Origin: Oscillospiraceae bacterium
GTDB taxonomy: Bacteria > Bacillota > Clostridia > Oscillospirales > Oscillospiraceae
Assembly: GCA_017519975.1 (NCBI GenBank)
Contig: JAFWRM010000040.1
Span: forward strand, 1 to 64,000
Direction of reading: 5' to 3'
DNA: 64,000 bases
The notes beneath the pieces were generated by a model, which worked only from the letters and a program-made list of their open reading frames with translations, was not told the DNA's origin and ran no database searches. Shown in pieces: positions 15,769-24,041 of this stretch (its first letter is position 1; every line of letters begins with the position of its first letter). Position numbers and translations under genes: made by a program.

Positions 15769-17114
15769 TACCATTGACCACTGAACTGGAAAACATGCTG
15801 GACGTCCTGTCCAGACTGGTGAAACACAACTCCGTCCGCACCGCCCCGGAGGCGGGCATGCCTTTCGGCACCGGTCCCGCCGCCGCTCTGGAAGAGGCGC
15901 TGACCATTGCGGAGGAGATGGGCTTCCGCACCCACAATATGGAAAACTACTGCGGCTGGGCCGAGATCGGCCAGGGGGATGAGATCATCGGCATCGCCGC
16001 TCATCTGGACGTCGTACCCCCTGGCGAAGGATGGGAGACCGACCCCTTCACCATGGTGCGGAAGGGCGGGCGCGTCTACGGCCGCGGCGTGGCGGACGAC
16101 AAGGGCGGCGTGACGGCCTCCCTCTTCGCCATGAAGCGGCTGGCGGACTCCGGCCGACCTCTGAACAAGCGCGTCCGTCTGCTGCTGGGAACGGCGGAGG
16201 AGACCGGCTCCGAATGCATGGAGTACTACGCCGTCCACGGGGAGCCCGTGGCCTGCGGCTTTACCCCGGACGGCTCCTTCCCCGGCATTCACGGGGAAAA
16301 GGGCGGCACGTCCATGACCGCGTACAGCAAAAAAACGGCCATACTCTCCATGAACGGCGGGTTCGTGACCAACGCAGTCTGCAGCCGCTGTGTGACGGAG
16401 GTGCCCGCGGACGCCGTCGATGAGCAGGCCCTTCGGGCCGCTCTGGCGCAGACGGAACTGCCGGAAAGCACGGTGACCTGCGAGGGCGGGGTCCTGAGGA
16501 TCGACGCCCGGGGCGTTGCCGCCCACGCCAGCACGCCGCTGGCCGGCGTGAACGCCGCCGGATGCACCATGCGCGCTCTGGCGGAAGCCGGCATGAAGGA
16601 CCCCTTTGTGGACTTTTACAACGAGCGTATCGGCACCGCCTGCGACGGAGCCGGCATCGGGCTGAAGATGGCTGACGACTGGGGAGAACTCACGCTGAAC
16701 AACGGGATCGTGAAAACGGAAAACGGTGCGATCTCCTGCACGCTGGATCTGCGCACGCCGGTCACCGTCACCGAACAGCAGATCCGCTCCGCCTGCGCAC
16801 CGTTCCTGGAGGACGACCGCGGCCGCATCGAGATCGGGGAGATTGGAAAGCCCCTGTTTTACCCCGCCGATTCTCCGTTGGTGCAGTGCCTGTACCGGGC
16901 CTATGTCGAGGTGACGGGAGATACGGAGAACAGGCCCATGGTCATCGGCGGCGGCACCTACGCCAAGCACGTCCCCGGCATCATTGCCTTCGGATGCGCG
17001 TTCCCCGGGGTGGACAACCACATTCACGACGCCAACGAATATCTTGACGTCGATGAACTGGAGCGTCAGACGGAGATCTACGTCCGGGCCATCGAAAACC
17101 TGCTGGATATCTGA
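15765..17114 (+). CDS. pepV: PepV-like M20 dipeptidase
   Basis: 449 residues; the ATG overlaps the thioesterase stop (ATGA) with GGAAAGGA before it. Zinc-site motifs of M20 metallopeptidases in order: HLDVVPPGEGW (about 81-91), GRGVADDKGG with the bridging Asp (about 107-116), the catalytic EE in TAEETGSECM (about 144-153), PDGSFPGIHGEKG (Asp ligand, about 168), and a late His in NHIHDANEYLDVDEL. Order, lid-domain size and total length match PepV/Xaa-His dipeptidases, which cleave short peptides in the cytoplasm. It is co-transcribed with the thioesterase and followed after 24 nt by a DUF3786 gene. Exact substrate unknown. Confidence 0.85.
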   Translation: MIPLTTELENMLDVLSRLVKHNSVRTAPEAGMPFGTGPAAALEEALTIAEEMGFRTHNMENYCGWAEIGQGDEIIGIAAHLDVVPPGEGWETDPFTMVRKGGRVYGRGVADDKGGVTASLFAMKRLADSGRPLNKRVRLLLGTAEETGSECMEYYAVHGEPVACGFTPDGSFPGIHGEKGGTSMTAYSKKTAILSMNGGFVTNAVCSRCVTEVPADAVDEQALRAALAQTELPESTVTCEGGVLRIDARGVAAHASTPLAGVNAAGCTMRALAEAGMKDPFVDFYNERIGTACDGAGIGLKMADDWGELTLNNGIVKTENGAISCTLDLRTPVTVTEQQIRSACAPFLEDDRGRIEIGEIGKPLFYPADSPLVQCLYRAYVEVTGDTENRPMVIGGGTYAKHVPGIIAFGCAFPGVDNHIHDANEYLDVDELERQTEIYVRAIENLLDI

Positions 17115-17138
17115 GATCCGGCAAAAGGAGCCGATCAC

Positions 17139-17762
17139 ATGCCAAGAGACAATTACGAGATCGCCAAGGAGAACGCGCGTCGGTATTTTCTCACCTTCGA
17201 TCCGTCCGCCGTGGAAGCGCGGCCCTTCATCTCCTATGACGGCGACTGGTTTTTCACGGCCTTTGCCGGCCAGAACTGCCGCGTAGACAGAAAGACGGGA
17301 ACGGTCGAACTGCAGCTGGCGGACGGGACCTGGAGGGAAGCCGGCTTCAACGCGGCACTCACCGTATACGACCTTCTCTGCTATTCCAGACCGGACGCGC
17401 AGGCGTCGGGCGAATTCGTCACCATCGGCCAGCTGAACAGCGTGTTCACCTCCTCGGCCAACAGCGATTTCTACCGTTCCTACGCCAGATGGTTCAACGA
17501 TCATCCCGACGCGCTGAACGCCGCGTGCCGGAAGATGGGAGGCGTGCCCGCCGATGCCAAAGGAGACGTCGCCTGGCGGCTGCCCATGACCGATTTTCTT
17601 CCCATCATTCTCCAGTTCTGGGAAGCAGACGAGGAATTTCCTCCCAGCCTGACTCTGCTGGTGGACAGCCGGATCCTGGACTTCATGCACTTTGAAACGA
17701 TCTGGTACGCCATGGGGCACATCATGGACCGTCTGAAGCGTCTGGCGGAAGGATCGGAATGA
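17139..17762 (+). CDS. DUF3786-family protein
   Basis: 207 residues, AAAAGGAG before ATG 17139. The C-terminal hallmark is FLPIILQFWEADEEFPPSLTL and SRILDFMHFETIWYAMGH, which I associate with the DUF3786 family of anaerobes. The central region (YDLLCYSRPDAQASGEFVTI) also fits. Some DUF3786 proteins are linked to corrinoid or metal proteins, but no biochemical role is established and none is suggested here. Third gene of the thioesterase operon, ending at a strong terminator. Confidence 0.75.
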   Translation: MPRDNYEIAKENARRYFLTFDPSAVEARPFISYDGDWFFTAFAGQNCRVDRKTGTVELQLADGTWREAGFNAALTVYDLLCYSRPDAQASGEFVTIGQLNSVFTSSANSDFYRSYARWFNDHPDALNAACRKMGGVPADAKGDVAWRLPMTDFLPIILQFWEADEEFPPSLTLLVDSRILDFMHFETIWYAMGHIMDRLKRLAEGSE

Positions 17763-17785
17763 CGGAGCCTCTCCGCGAAACAGAG

Positions 17786-17816
17786 AAACTGCCCGGCTTG
17801 CCGCCGGGCAGTTTTT
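17786..17816 (+). terminator. Terminator between convergent genes
   Basis: AAACTGCCCGGC (17786-17797), loop TTGCC, GCCGGGCAGTTT (17803-17814), then TTGTCT. Symmetric enough to serve the minus-strand peptidase as well. Confidence 0.8.
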
Positions 17817-17836
17817 GTCTCTTTTCGCGAACAGGA

Positions 17837-19273
17837 TCAGCAGGACCTCATCAGCCGGATGTAAAACTCCACCGCCCGGCCGGCCGTCTCGAGCCGTATG
17901 TGTTCGTCGTTCCCGTGGATGCTTCGGCGCTCCTCCGCCGTCAGGTCCATGGCGGAAAAACGGTAGACCCTGTCGGACAGATCCCGGTAATGACGGCTGT
18001 CCGAGCACTGGATCATCAGATAGGGCGACACCAGGCTCCCGGGCCACGTATCCGCCGCTGCGGAAGCCACCAGATCCCACTCCGCACACCACGGCACGGA
18101 GACGGGGCTGGGTTCCATCGTCTTCTGCGGTTCCAGCCCGACATCGCCATTGCCGACCACGGCACGGACATATTCCACGGCTGACGCGACGGAATCCTCC
18201 GGATTCAGCCGTATGTTGGCCGTCATGGAAGCCGCCGGCGGGATGACGTTGGGTGCCTCGCTTCCGGAAAACTGGGTGAAGGCGACCGTCGTACGCATCA
18301 GGGCGTTGAGCTCTCCGCCGCTTTTCCGGCACAGCAGATCCAGCGCGCCGCGGAAGCACCAGAGGTTTGCGAAGATCATCCGGTACAGGAAGGTGGAATG
18401 CCGCCCCAGCGTATCGAACATCTCCCGTACGGGGACGGTCAGATGGCTTCGGAACGGACGATCCTCCACGCGGCAGCAGGCCTTCGCCAGCACGCCGATC
18501 GGCGTATGCGGCTTCGGTGCGGAAGCGTGTCCTCCGTCGGAACGCACGGTGAATTTCAGATTCACCTGTCCCTTCTCCGCGATGCCGATCAGACAGCAGG
18601 GCTCCTTCACGCCGGGGAACACCCCTTCCACCACGGCACCGCCCTCATCCAGCACCAGCGCGGGCTTTACTCCGTTTTCCCCGAACCAACGGACGATATG
18701 TTCCGCTCCGGGCCCGTTCACTTCCTCTCCGCCCGAAAAAGCGAACCAGCAGTCGTGCTCCGGGACGAAGCCCTGCCCGATCAGATGATCGGCGGCGAAA
18801 AGGACCCCGTTGAAGGTGGATTTCGTATCCAGCGTCCCCCTGCCCCACATTACTCCGTTTTCGACGATGCCTTCAAAGGGCGGCTTCGTCCAGCCCTCCT
18901 CCGTAGCCGGGACCACGTCGTAATGGGCCATGAATACCCTGGGCTCCTCCCGGCTTTTTCCCGGCCACCGGAACAGAAGGCCTCTGTCTTCGAACCTCTG
19001 CAGGGTACACGCGGAAAACACATGCGGGTACAGTTCCGGAAGCAGGGAGATCAGCTTTTCGAACTCCTCGTTGTCTTCCCTGGCGCTCTCGGCATAGGAT
19101 ACGGTCCGGCAGCGCACCAGCTGCCGCAGCGCTTCCACCGCGGCGCCGTGGTCGAAGGCCACGGGCTCCGGCGATCTTTCCGGTGCCGGAGCCGGCCGGA
19201 ACCGCACCGTCCGGATCAGGACGACGGCCGCAAGCGCGGCGACGAGCGCGAGAATGCAATACAGTACGATCAT
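17837..19273 (-). CDS. Membrane-anchored M20 peptidase (PM20D1-like)
   Basis: 478 residues; ATG 19273 has GAGGTGG seven nt upstream (GTG 19282 is the alternative). The N-terminal transmembrane anchor (IVLYCILALVAALAAVVLI) is followed by an M20 metallopeptidase: MAHYDVVPATEEGW, GRGTLDTKSTFNGV, the catalytic pair in FSGGEEVNGPGA, and LVLDEGGAVVEGVFPG with GIAEKGQVNLKF. The His-x-Asp / Asp / Glu-Glu pattern and the lid domain match the PM20D1/carboxypeptidase-S group, which cleaves or forms N-acyl amino acids. Likely an ecto- or membrane-tethered hydrolase. The next two upstream genes encode membrane proteins and form one minus-strand unit with it, suggesting uptake and hydrolysis of peptides or N-acyl amino acids. 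Confidence 0.8.
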   Translation of the reverse strand: MIVLYCILALVAALAAVVLIRTVRFRPAPAPERSPEPVAFDHGAAVEALRQLVRCRTVSYAESAREDNEEFEKLISLLPELYPHVFSACTLQRFEDRGLLFRWPGKSREEPRVFMAHYDVVPATEEGWTKPPFEGIVENGVMWGRGTLDTKSTFNGVLFAADHLIGQGFVPEHDCWFAFSGGEEVNGPGAEHIVRWFGENGVKPALVLDEGGAVVEGVFPGVKEPCCLIGIAEKGQVNLKFTVRSDGGHASAPKPHTPIGVLAKACCRVEDRPFRSHLTVPVREMFDTLGRHSTFLYRMIFANLWCFRGALDLLCRKSGGELNALMRTTVAFTQFSGSEAPNVIPPAASMTANIRLNPEDSVASAVEYVRAVVGNGDVGLEPQKTMEPSPVSVPWCAEWDLVASAAADTWPGSLVSPYLMIQCSDSRHYRDLSDRVYRFSAMDLTAEERRSIHGNDEHIRLETAGRAVEFYIRLMRSC

Positions 19274-19283
19274 GTGCGCCACC

Positions 19284-19952
19284 TCAGTTCAGAAGACCCT
19301 TTTTATACAGGATGCGGGATACCGCCAGCGTGAACAGCACGCTGACGGGCACCATGATGCCCACGGTACCGGCGTTCAGCGCCGGCACGGCGATGAACAG
19401 CACCAGCATCAGGATCACCGGCGCAACGGCGATCTTCCACTGCTTGGAGATGAACACCACGCCAAGGGCTCCGAACAGCGCGGGCAGCAGCTGCGCGAAG
19501 GCGGGGGCCAGCACCGGCGCCTCCAGAATGGGCGTGAGAGGCACGATCAGGATCACGCCGAGCACGATGATCAGCGTGGTCACGATGCTGCTCACGGCGA
19601 TGGCGATGGTGGATACCAGTTCCCCTTCCTCGGAGTTTGCCCGGACCTCCGCCTGCTCCAGCGCGTTGAGCGCGCAGGGCAGCTTCAGGTTGGAAATGTT
19701 TCCCGTGACGAAGGAGAGATAGCTCCCTCCGGCCCCGAGCATGGGCACGTAGGTAACGGTCTCGATCACTCCTACCGCCCAGTACATGGGCATGGTGGCC
19801 ACAAGGCCCATCAGAAGGCCGTGCCCGTCCGGCACCACGCCGTAGATGATCCCCACGGACAGGGGAAACAGCAGCATCAGGACCATGACCGAAAGGTTCC
19901 ATACGGTCCCCGACCGGTGAACGGAGTCCATGTATCCTCTGTAATCTTTCAT
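19284..19952 (-). CDS. Multi-pass membrane protein, partner of the DUF5058 protein
   Basis: 222 residues from ATG 19952 (GGAGG 8 nt upstream). Upstream in-frame codons belong to a shadow of the neighbour. At least five hydrophobic segments: VWNLSVMVLMLLFPLSVGII, LLMGLVATMPMYWAVGVIET, STIAIAVSSIVTTLIIVLGV, LLPALFGALGVVFI and VAPVILMLVLFIAVPALNAG. The loop GAGGSYLSFVTGNISNLKLP precedes a charged segment. Such proteins sit beside DUF5058 genes in Clostridia, and together they look like a two-subunit carrier. The M20 peptidase 11 nt downstream suggests a peptide or amino acid derivative as cargo. Function inferred from context only. Confidence 0.65.
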   Translation of the reverse strand: MKDYRGYMDSVHRSGTVWNLSVMVLMLLFPLSVGIIYGVVPDGHGLLMGLVATMPMYWAVGVIETVTYVPMLGAGGSYLSFVTGNISNLKLPCALNALEQAEVRANSEEGELVSTIAIAVSSIVTTLIIVLGVILIVPLTPILEAPVLAPAFAQLLPALFGALGVVFISKQWKIAVAPVILMLVLFIAVPALNAGTVGIMVPVSVLFTLAVSRILYKKGLLN

Positions 19953-19966
19953 CCCTGTTTCCTCCT

Positions 19967-20704
19967 TCAGTTCAGCCACGCCGTGATCTGAATGGCGGCG
20001 ATCATGCCGGCCACCAGACTCACGGGCAGGGCGTAATCCGAGATCCACCGTTTTTTCGTTTTTCCGGCGGCCAGCCCCGCCAGCGCCATGACCACGGCGG
20101 ATACGAGCATCACGCACACGGGGATCAGCCCGGCCGCGGATCCTTCGAATACGGTGGACACGTCGCAGAACACATAGCCCAGGAACGCGGCGATCATGCC
20201 GATGAAAAGCGCGTTGGAAAAGGTCTCCGCCCACTTTCTGTCCCGGTTCTCCAGCGTGATCATCCCGTTCAGTATCCTGCGGGAGATCAGGGGTACCAGC
20301 CAGATCCCGACCAGGATGCTGATGGTCATGACCCAGGCGATCGTCACATACTGGCCCGCCGTCAGGGCCGTCACCCGGCCAAAAACCAGGCCCATGGCGC
20401 TTTCCGCGTTGGTGGCCGCCACCGTTTCATAGGAAAGGGAGCCCACTACGCTGAGCCTCAGCCAGGGAAGAGCGACGCCCAGATCCTTGCTCAGAGTCAT
20501 GACGCTGATCACGATGGCGACCGCCGGCGCGATGGTGAAGATCGCGGCCGTCCGGGCCGTTTTCTTCAGCCGCCCCATGTCCATTCCGATCTCACGGGCC
20601 CGCCGCCACGCTTTTACAAGAAAAAACACGGACTGAGCGAGCACCGCCGCGATGATGATTCCCGCCAGCACGAACAGTACCGGCGCGTTTGCGCTGAATT
20701 CCAT
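19967..20704 (-). CDS. DUF5058-type membrane protein
   Basis: 245 residues with about seven hydrophobic segments (VLFVLAGIIIAAVLAQSVFF, TAAIFTIAPAVAIVISVMTL, QYVTIAWVMTISILVGIWLV, ALFIGMIAAFLGYVFCDV, LIPVCVMLVSAVVMALAGLA, LVAGMIAAIQITAWL). The pattern LPWLRLSVVGSLSYETVAAT and the Met/Gly-rich helices fit my memory of DUF5058. First gene of the unit running down to the PM20D1-like peptidase; 14 nt separate it from the next gene. Probably half of a transporter. Confidence 0.65.
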   Translation of the reverse strand: MEFSANAPVLFVLAGIIIAAVLAQSVFFLVKAWRRAREIGMDMGRLKKTARTAAIFTIAPAVAIVISVMTLSKDLGVALPWLRLSVVGSLSYETVAATNAESAMGLVFGRVTALTAGQYVTIAWVMTISILVGIWLVPLISRRILNGMITLENRDRKWAETFSNALFIGMIAAFLGYVFCDVSTVFEGSAAGLIPVCVMLVSAVVMALAGLAAGKTKKRWISDYALPVSLVAGMIAAIQITAWLN

Positions 20705-20816
20705 TTTTCTGCCTCCCTCTGTCTGGATTCATGTGATGATAATTATTATATCAGAACGCCCCGCCTTCTGACTACGCGTCCCGTGCCGCGGCAGGACGGT
20801 ATTCTGCATTTTTTAC

Positions 20817-20845
20817 GTGACAGCAGCCCCTCTCCCTGCTATAAT
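20817..20845 (+). promoter_or_regulatory. Promoter of asnA
   Basis: GTGACA (20817-20822), 17 nt, TATAAT (20840-20845), 51 nt before the start codon. Confidence 0.6.
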
Positions 20846-20895
20846 GGCCCATTATGTTATATGATCCGATGATGACAGGAAAAGAGGTCTTACGA

Positions 20896-21906
20896 ATGAA
20901 CAGGATCGTCATTCCCCCGGATTATCGCCCCTCTCTCGACGCTTACGATACGCAGCGGGCCATCGAGCACATCAAGCGTTCCTTTCAGGCGGAGCTCTCC
21001 GCCGAACTGAACCTCAAGCGCGTTTCCGCTCCGCTGTTCGTTTCCGGCGATTCCGGTCTGAACGACAACCTCAACGGCGTGGAGCGCCCCGTCACTTTCG
21101 ACGTGCCCGCTCTCGGCGGAGCGGAGGCGCAGGTCGTCCACTCCCTGGCCAAATGGAAGCGCCTCGCTCTGAAGCGCTATAACTTCGAGACCGGCAAGGG
21201 CCTGTATACGGACATGAACGCCATCCGTCGCGACGAGGATCTGGATAACGTGCATTCCCTGTACGTGGATCAGTGGGACTGGGAAAAGATCATCACCCGG
21301 GAGGACCGTACGCTGGAGTTCCTTCAGCTGACCGTGCGGGCCATCGTGCGGGCCATCTGCGCCACGGCGGAGGCCATGCGCGCCCGTTATCCCCATCTGG
21401 CCGTCCGTCTGGACCCCTCCGTTGCCTTCGTCACCTCCCAGGAGCTGGAGGACCGCTGGCCGGACAGGACCCCGTCGGAGCGCGAACACCTTTTCGTCCG
21501 GGAACACCGCACGGCCTTCATCATGCAGATCGGCGGCGCTCTCCGTTCCGGCCGTCCGCACGACGGGCGTGCGCCGGACTATGACGACTGGCAGCTCAAC
21601 GGCGACCTGTTTTTCTGGCACGAGCCGCTTCAGCGCGCGCTGGAGCTCTCCTCCATGGGCATCCGGGTGGATGCGGAGTCCCTGTCCCGGCAGCTGGCCG
21701 CGTCCGGCTGTGACGACCGGAGGAATCTCCCCTTCCACGACATGCTGCTGCACGATCAGCTGCCTCTGACCATCGGCGGCGGCATCGGCCAGAGCCGCAT
21801 GTGCATGCTGATCCTGGGGTGCGCCCACATCGGCGAGGTGCAGTCCTCCCTGTGGGATGAGCAGACCCTGGAGGCCTGCCGCCGGGCGGGGATCCCGCTG
21901 CTGTAA
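20896..21906 (+). CDS. asnA: Aspartate-ammonia ligase (asparagine synthetase A)
   Basis: 336 residues; ATG 20896 has AAAAGAGGT upstream, and the longer in-frame start would overlap the promoter region. Class-II aminoacyl-tRNA-synthetase fold of AsnA: RAIEHIKRSFQAELSAELNL, SAPLFVSGDSGLNDNLNGVE, VHSLAKWKRLALKRYNF, GKGLYTDMNAIRRDEDLDN, SLYVDQWDWEKII and the C-terminal GGGIGQSRMCMLIL (motif 3). It makes asparagine from aspartate, ammonia and ATP in the cytoplasm. Full length for the family (about 330-340). Confidence 0.95.
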   Translation: MNRIVIPPDYRPSLDAYDTQRAIEHIKRSFQAELSAELNLKRVSAPLFVSGDSGLNDNLNGVERPVTFDVPALGGAEAQVVHSLAKWKRLALKRYNFETGKGLYTDMNAIRRDEDLDNVHSLYVDQWDWEKIITREDRTLEFLQLTVRAIVRAICATAEAMRARYPHLAVRLDPSVAFVTSQELEDRWPDRTPSEREHLFVREHRTAFIMQIGGALRSGRPHDGRAPDYDDWQLNGDLFFWHEPLQRALELSSMGIRVDAESLSRQLAASGCDDRRNLPFHDMLLHDQLPLTIGGGIGQSRMCMLILGCAHIGEVQSSLWDEQTLEACRRAGIPLL

Positions 21907-21907
21907 G

Positions 21908-22822
21908 ATGAAGCGCCTTCTCTGCGGCCTCGTGGCCGCCGGTCTGATCCTGCTTCTCTGTTCCTGCTCCGCTTCGGATTACCGGGCCGCGGAACAGCTG
22001 TACGCCGAAGGCTCTTACGAAGCGGCGGCGGAAGCGTTTTCTGCCCTGGGCGATTACCGGGACTCGTCCGAGCGGGCGCTGGAGTGCCGATATCGGAACG
22101 CCGAGCAGCTGGAGGCGTCGGGTTCCTACGCTGCCGCGGCCGAGGCCTTCTCCGCTCTGGACGGCTACAAGGACAGTGCCGACCGGGCTTCGCGGGCGGC
22201 CGGCGCCGAATATGGGGATTCTCTGATCGGGCACTGGTATTTCTCGCTGGACAGCACGGAGGAACTTCTTGCCCGTCTCGAGGAGCGCATGGCCCAGTGG
22301 GACGGCCTCTGGGACCTGTGTGATTACGATACGTACCTTCTCACCTACCGGCTGACTCTGTTCGAGGACGGAAGCTTCTCCTTCGGTCTGGATCGGGACC
22401 GCCTGAACAGCGTGGCTGATTCCGTGATCGGCGCGACCAGAGAAGCCTTTCATACCTATTTCAGCCGTCTGGTGGAAGACACCTACCGCAGCCAGGGCAT
22501 CGCGCTGGAGGACGTTTACCGGGATCTGAACGTTGCGGACATGGACGGCCTGCTCCGCTGGCTGAATTATGATCCCGCGGTCATGACGGAAAAAGTGATC
22601 AGCCGGAAGGCCTTTGACACGGCGGCCAACAACGCCGTTACTACCGGAACGTGGTCCGCCGGAGATTCCCTGCTGCTGTTCACGACGGAGTCCGGCACGG
22701 ATGAGGAGCAGTTCTCCCTGGAGGACGGCGTTCTCACCTTCGTCGGGCGGTCGGCAGGCAGCACCGCCAACGTTTTCCGGCTGGGCGACGGTTATCCGGC
22801 CGTCTTTACCCGCAACCCCTGA
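21908..22822 (+). CDS. Lipoprotein with two TPR-like repeats
   Basis: 304 residues; ATG 21908 begins 2 nt after the asnA stop. Signal MKRLLCGLVAAGLILLLCSC with lipobox Cys at residue 20. Two helical repeats follow: YAEGSYEAAAEAFSALGDYR and LEASGSYAAAAEAFSALDGY (each ending YxDSxxRA), a form common in Clostridia lipoproteins. The rest is a globular extracellular domain (LLTYRLTLFEDGSFSFGLDR) that ends in a small beta-rich part (TGTWSAGDSLLLFTTESG). It probably shares the asnA transcript and ends at the terminator at 22847. Function unknown. Confidence 0.75.
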   Translation: MKRLLCGLVAAGLILLLCSCSASDYRAAEQLYAEGSYEAAAEAFSALGDYRDSSERALECRYRNAEQLEASGSYAAAAEAFSALDGYKDSADRASRAAGAEYGDSLIGHWYFSLDSTEELLARLEERMAQWDGLWDLCDYDTYLLTYRLTLFEDGSFSFGLDRDRLNSVADSVIGATREAFHTYFSRLVEDTYRSQGIALEDVYRDLNVADMDGLLRWLNYDPAVMTEKVISRKAFDTAANNAVTTGTWSAGDSLLLFTTESGTDEEQFSLEDGVLTFVGRSAGSTANVFRLGDGYPAVFTRNP

Positions 22823-22846
22823 CCTTTCTGATCCTCAGAACGATAC

Positions 22847-22883
22847 GGACCCGGCCCCCGAATGGGGCCGGGTCCTCGTTTTT
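22847..22883 (+). terminator. Intrinsic terminator
   Basis: GGACCCGGCCCC (22847-22858), loop CGAAT, GGGGCCGGGTCC (22864-22875), then TCGTTTTT. Confidence 0.85.
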
Positions 22884-22887
22884 CCGG

Positions 22888-23712
22888 TCATGGAAGCAGC
22901 CGGAGGGCGGACGCGATCTGATTCACGATCCTTCCGTCGCCCCGCAGGGAATACAGCCTGTCTCTGCAGCAGCGGGTACATACGTCCGTAACGGCTACAT
23001 GCTCTCTTTTCAGCCCCGCCTCCAGCAGCGTCAGCTCCGCCGCCCGGTGCAGGTCCAGCCTCCATTTCCCTTCCACGCGCGTCATGACCTCGTCCGCCCG
23101 GGCGCCTCCCCACAGGCGTTCCGTCTGCTCGCGTATCTCGTCCCCCACCTCGTAGCATTCTCCGCAGATGGAGGGTCCGACCGCGCACAGGATATCCTCC
23201 GGGCGGCTCCCGTACGCCACTTCCATGGCTCTCACGGTGGCCGGTCCGATGCCCCCCATGGTGCCCTTCCTTCCCGAGTGCGCCAGGCCGATGGCTTTTT
23301 TCACGGGGTCAAGAAAGAACAGCGGAAGGCAGTCCGCGGTATAGACCATCAGCACCGTGTCCGGTATGTCGGTAATGAGACCGTCCGTAGCGGGAAAGGC
23401 ACTGCGGTCCACGCTTCTTCCCCAGTCCTCCTCCGTTACGGCGCGCACGTTCACGGTATGCTCCTGATGAGGCATGACGATGTGGCCGGGATCGGAGCCC
23501 AGCTGTGAGGTGAAGATCCGGGTGGCCCGCTCCACCTGCTCCAGATCGTCCCCTTCTCTCCAGTAAAGGCGTACCGGCGCGCCGTCCGCGTCCTGCCGCA
23601 GGCTGACGGCGGTGCGGACCTGCCCCGTCCGCTCCAGCAGGTCGATGCTGAGATATGGGATCTTTCCCTGGCGCGGGGTGAATATCCGGCTGCTTTCCGG
23701 CGATGCGTTCAT
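22888..23712 (-). CDS. pgeF: Peptidoglycan editing factor / polyphenol-oxidase-type protein (YfiH, DUF152)
   Basis: 274 residues from ATG 23712 (GGGAGG upstream). The metal-site residues of the family are present: PHQEHTVNV (His), YTADCLPLFFLDP (Cys) and LAHSGRKGTMGGI (His), with VGPSICGECYEVGDE following. PgeF cytoplasmic proteins remove mis-incorporated residues from peptidoglycan precursors; related proteins show adenosine/purine nucleoside activity. Length fits. Convergent with the lipoprotein gene across the terminator at 22847. Confidence 0.85.
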   Translation of the reverse strand: MNASPESSRIFTPRQGKIPYLSIDLLERTGQVRTAVSLRQDADGAPVRLYWREGDDLEQVERATRIFTSQLGSDPGHIVMPHQEHTVNVRAVTEEDWGRSVDRSAFPATDGLITDIPDTVLMVYTADCLPLFFLDPVKKAIGLAHSGRKGTMGGIGPATVRAMEVAYGSRPEDILCAVGPSICGECYEVGDEIREQTERLWGGARADEVMTRVEGKWRLDLHRAAELTLLEAGLKREHVAVTDVCTRCCRDRLYSLRGDGRIVNQIASALRLLP

Positions 23713-23792
23713 GGACGGCGCCTCCCTTCCGCCGTCAGTATACCACAGCCGGACGATCGGGGAAAGCGGCGGCCGCGCCGCCAATTTTACTG

Positions 23793-23821
23793 TTGACTTT
23801 CCCTCGGACGTCTGTTACACT
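23793..23821 (+). promoter_or_regulatory. Promoter of the aromatic amino acid operon
   Basis: TTGACT (23793-23798), 17 nt, TACACT (23816-23821). Transcription would start near 23828, 51 nt before the leader peptide. Confidence 0.7.
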
Positions 23822-23878
23822 CTCGTAAACGGGTGTTTTTCACTTTAAAGCGCTGAATTTTCTGCAGGAGAGGCTGTC

Positions 23879-23944
23879 ATGTATCTTTCCGGTTATTCTT
23901 CCGCCTTCATCTTTATTTTTACCTTTACGAAGCGTTTTTCGTAA
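23879..23944 (+). CDS. Phe/Tyr-rich leader peptide of the aro-pheA operon
   Basis: A 21-codon gene too short for routine calling: ATG 23879-23881, TAA 23942-23944, with AGGAGAGG six nt upstream. Tyr occupies positions 2 and 6; Phe occupies 10, 12, 14, 16 and 20 (the core is FIFIFTFT). Seven of 21 residues are thus the end products of the pathway encoded downstream. Codons 15-21 lie in a hairpin (CCTTTACGAA 23922-23931 with TTCGTAAGGG 23938-23947), and an intrinsic terminator follows at 23985. This is the arrangement of pheL-type transcription attenuators: a ribosome stalled at Phe codons would prevent the leader hairpin and change downstream folding. Peptide and terminator are seen; the mechanism is inferred. 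Confidence 0.8.
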   Translation: MYLSGYSSAFIFIFTFTKRFS

Positions 23945-23984
23945 GGGTGATTTGTGTTGCGGAAACAGACGAAGCGATCTGATC

Positions 23985-24021
23985 GGCGGCGCAGGTTGAC
24001 CCCTGAGCCGCCTTTTTATTT
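23985..24021 (+). terminator. Attenuator terminator before aroB
   Basis: GGCGGC (23985-23990) + CAGG pairs with CCTG + GCCGCC (24007-24012) with one internal mismatch, followed by TTTTTATTT. It lies 40 nt after the leader-peptide stop and 21 nt before the aroB start, so it would cut the operon off when the leader is translated freely. A duplicated word ACGAAG (23928-23932 region and 23969-23974) gives segment TTTCGT an alternative partner. Confidence 0.8.
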
Positions 24022-24041
24022 ATCCCAAAAGGAGGAACGTC

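Noticed and set aside
15672..18359. 895-codon minus-strand open frame
   Set aside because: It is the complement of pepV, DUF3786 and part of the M20 gene in GC-rich DNA, with Arg/Gly/Ala/Pro-rich nonsense composition.
23822..24041. T-box riboswitch before aroB
   Set aside because: The conserved T-box word (AGGGTGGNACCGCG type) and specifier stem are absent. The Phe/Tyr-rich reading frame plus terminator explains the leader better.
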